This document shows, piece after piece, positions 63,353-64,000 of a DNA stretch of 64,000 nucleotides. A model generated the notes under the pieces. That model was not told the DNA's origin. It was given only the letters and a program-made list of their open reading frames with translations, and did not search any database. The stretch lies in NCBI GenBank assembly GCA_037953745.1, contig JBAKBP010006573.1:1-64000 (forward strand), written 5' to 3'. The position numbers were made by a program, and so were the translations under genes. The stretch comes from Lithodes maja. Its lineage: Eukaryota > Arthropoda > Malacostraca > Decapoda > Lithodidae. Every line of letters starts with the position of its first letter. The first letter of the stretch is position 1.

Positions 63353-64000
63353 ATGGTAGCCTGGTACAGGTGGCGGTCGATATACATCTTTCCGCCACCA
63401 GACGCGCTGTTGATGTGCCCAGTCCTCGCGAGGCTGCGGCTGTACCACGGCTGCGTCTGGCTCCTCGCGCCTCTGTGGCCGGCACGGGCTTGGTACGCCC
63501 GGTTGCCGCGGTGGTGCCCGAGTCCGGTCCCTCTACCTGTCTCCGGCTTCCACTTGGGCTAGGTTGGGGACCTGCGGACCTCGTTGGCCTTCGCATCGTG
63601 CTTGTTCATGAGGCACGGTGGCTCCCGGTTCCCGGCCGGGCCCTGACTGACTTCCTGCAGCGTTCCTGGCCGTCTTCTCCTTGGGGGACTTACGGGTCCC
63701 ACTGGAGGTCTTTTACTAGGTGGCTACAGGCCACTCGCCTGCCAGTTGGCTCTCCTTCCCTCGTCCTACGCTCCTTGTTTCACCTCTTCTGTACACGTCA
63801 CTTTCAAGTCGACGCTATACGTACCCACTTGTCTGCCGTCCAGGGGGGTCTTTGGGTCCGTCGCTGGGCTGGTCGTTCCGCCACAGGAGCTGGATTCCTT
63901 CCTGACGGCTGCCTTCCGGGATCGACCGCCTCCGCGCCAGGTCCCTCCGCAGTGGGATCTGGGGCGGGCTCTGGTCCTTCTGGCTTCACCCACGTATACA
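63353..64000 (+). pseudogene. DIRS-A2 tyrosine recombinase, 5' part, cut by window edge
   Basis: Homologous to 46301-46960. Encodes SPWGTYGSHWRSFTRW and the following core region up to the window end. An extra G in the GGGGGG run at about 63846 disrupts the frame relative to DIRS-A1. The catalytic boxes lie beyond base 64000. Confidence 0.75.

Larger units (their letters stand above)
53728..64000 (+). mobile_element. DIRS-A2, second DIRS-A copy, runs off the window
   Basis: Leader 53728-57290 (with Pb2 inside), ORF1 from about 57360 (with a LINE inside), RT-RNase H about 61900-63250 and tyrosine recombinase from 63353 to the edge. Colinear with DIRS-A1 and about 92% identical in the recombinase stretch by my count. 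It keeps DIRS sequence continuous where DIRS-A1 has its two LINE insertions. Confidence 0.85.

Overview
The window looks like a transposon-saturated stretch of an arthropod nuclear genome. A decapod crustacean is my best guess. That rests on intron-bearing host gene fragments, several DIRS-type tyrosine-recombinase retrotransposons, RTE and CR1/L2-type non-LTR elements, tRNA-derived SINEs, piggyBac and pogo/Tigger DNA transposons and many TTAA-flanked MITEs. Species assignment is inference. No bacterial operons, rRNA or CRISPR were seen.

Only two pieces of host gene are recognisable. The first is a terminal exon resembling METTL4 (MT-A70 N6-adenine methyltransferase) at 11577-11839 (+), with a poly(A) signal just downstream. 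The second is an internal exon of CLN3/battenin at 51752-51907 (+). Almost everything else is mobile DNA, nested several layers deep.

Layout. 1-3443: piggyBac Pb1 with an intact 961-aa transposase, inserted in the ORF1 of DIRS-B1 (3444-9593, minus), which itself broke a Tigger transposase (9594-10436). 10.4-12.0 kb: METTL4-like intron and last exon. 12.3-14.9 kb: four TTAA MITEs. 15-30.7 kb: decayed RTE, CR1 and RNase H-bearing LINEs, SINEs and Tigger relics. 30744-34452: complete piggyBac Pb3 with an intact 890-aa transposase. 34457-47815: DIRS-A1 (leader, gag-like ORF1, RT-RNase H, tyrosine recombinase), interrupted by an L2-like element and a CR1-like element. 47822-51640: DIRS-B ends in inverted orientation, enclosing an inverted piece of DIRS-A leader. 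51.75-51.9 kb: CLN3 exon. 52.1-53.7 kb: Tigger-type elements and a tRNA-like SINE. 53728-64000: DIRS-A2, with piggyBac Pb2 in its leader and a second CR1-like insertion in ORF1; it runs off the window inside the recombinase.

The most interesting signal comes from comparing DIRS-A1 with DIRS-A2. In their coding regions about three quarters of the substitutions I counted by eye involve an adenine on the sense (RNA-like) strand: A<->C 44 against G<->T 6, although A is scarce there. The untranslated leader of the same elements, and a control LINE pair in this window, do not show it. Both reverse transcriptases carry Ala in place of catalytic Asp in motif A and motif C. This resembles adenine-directed mutagenesis during reverse transcription, as known from bacterial diversity-generating retroelements, and merits a proper alignment.
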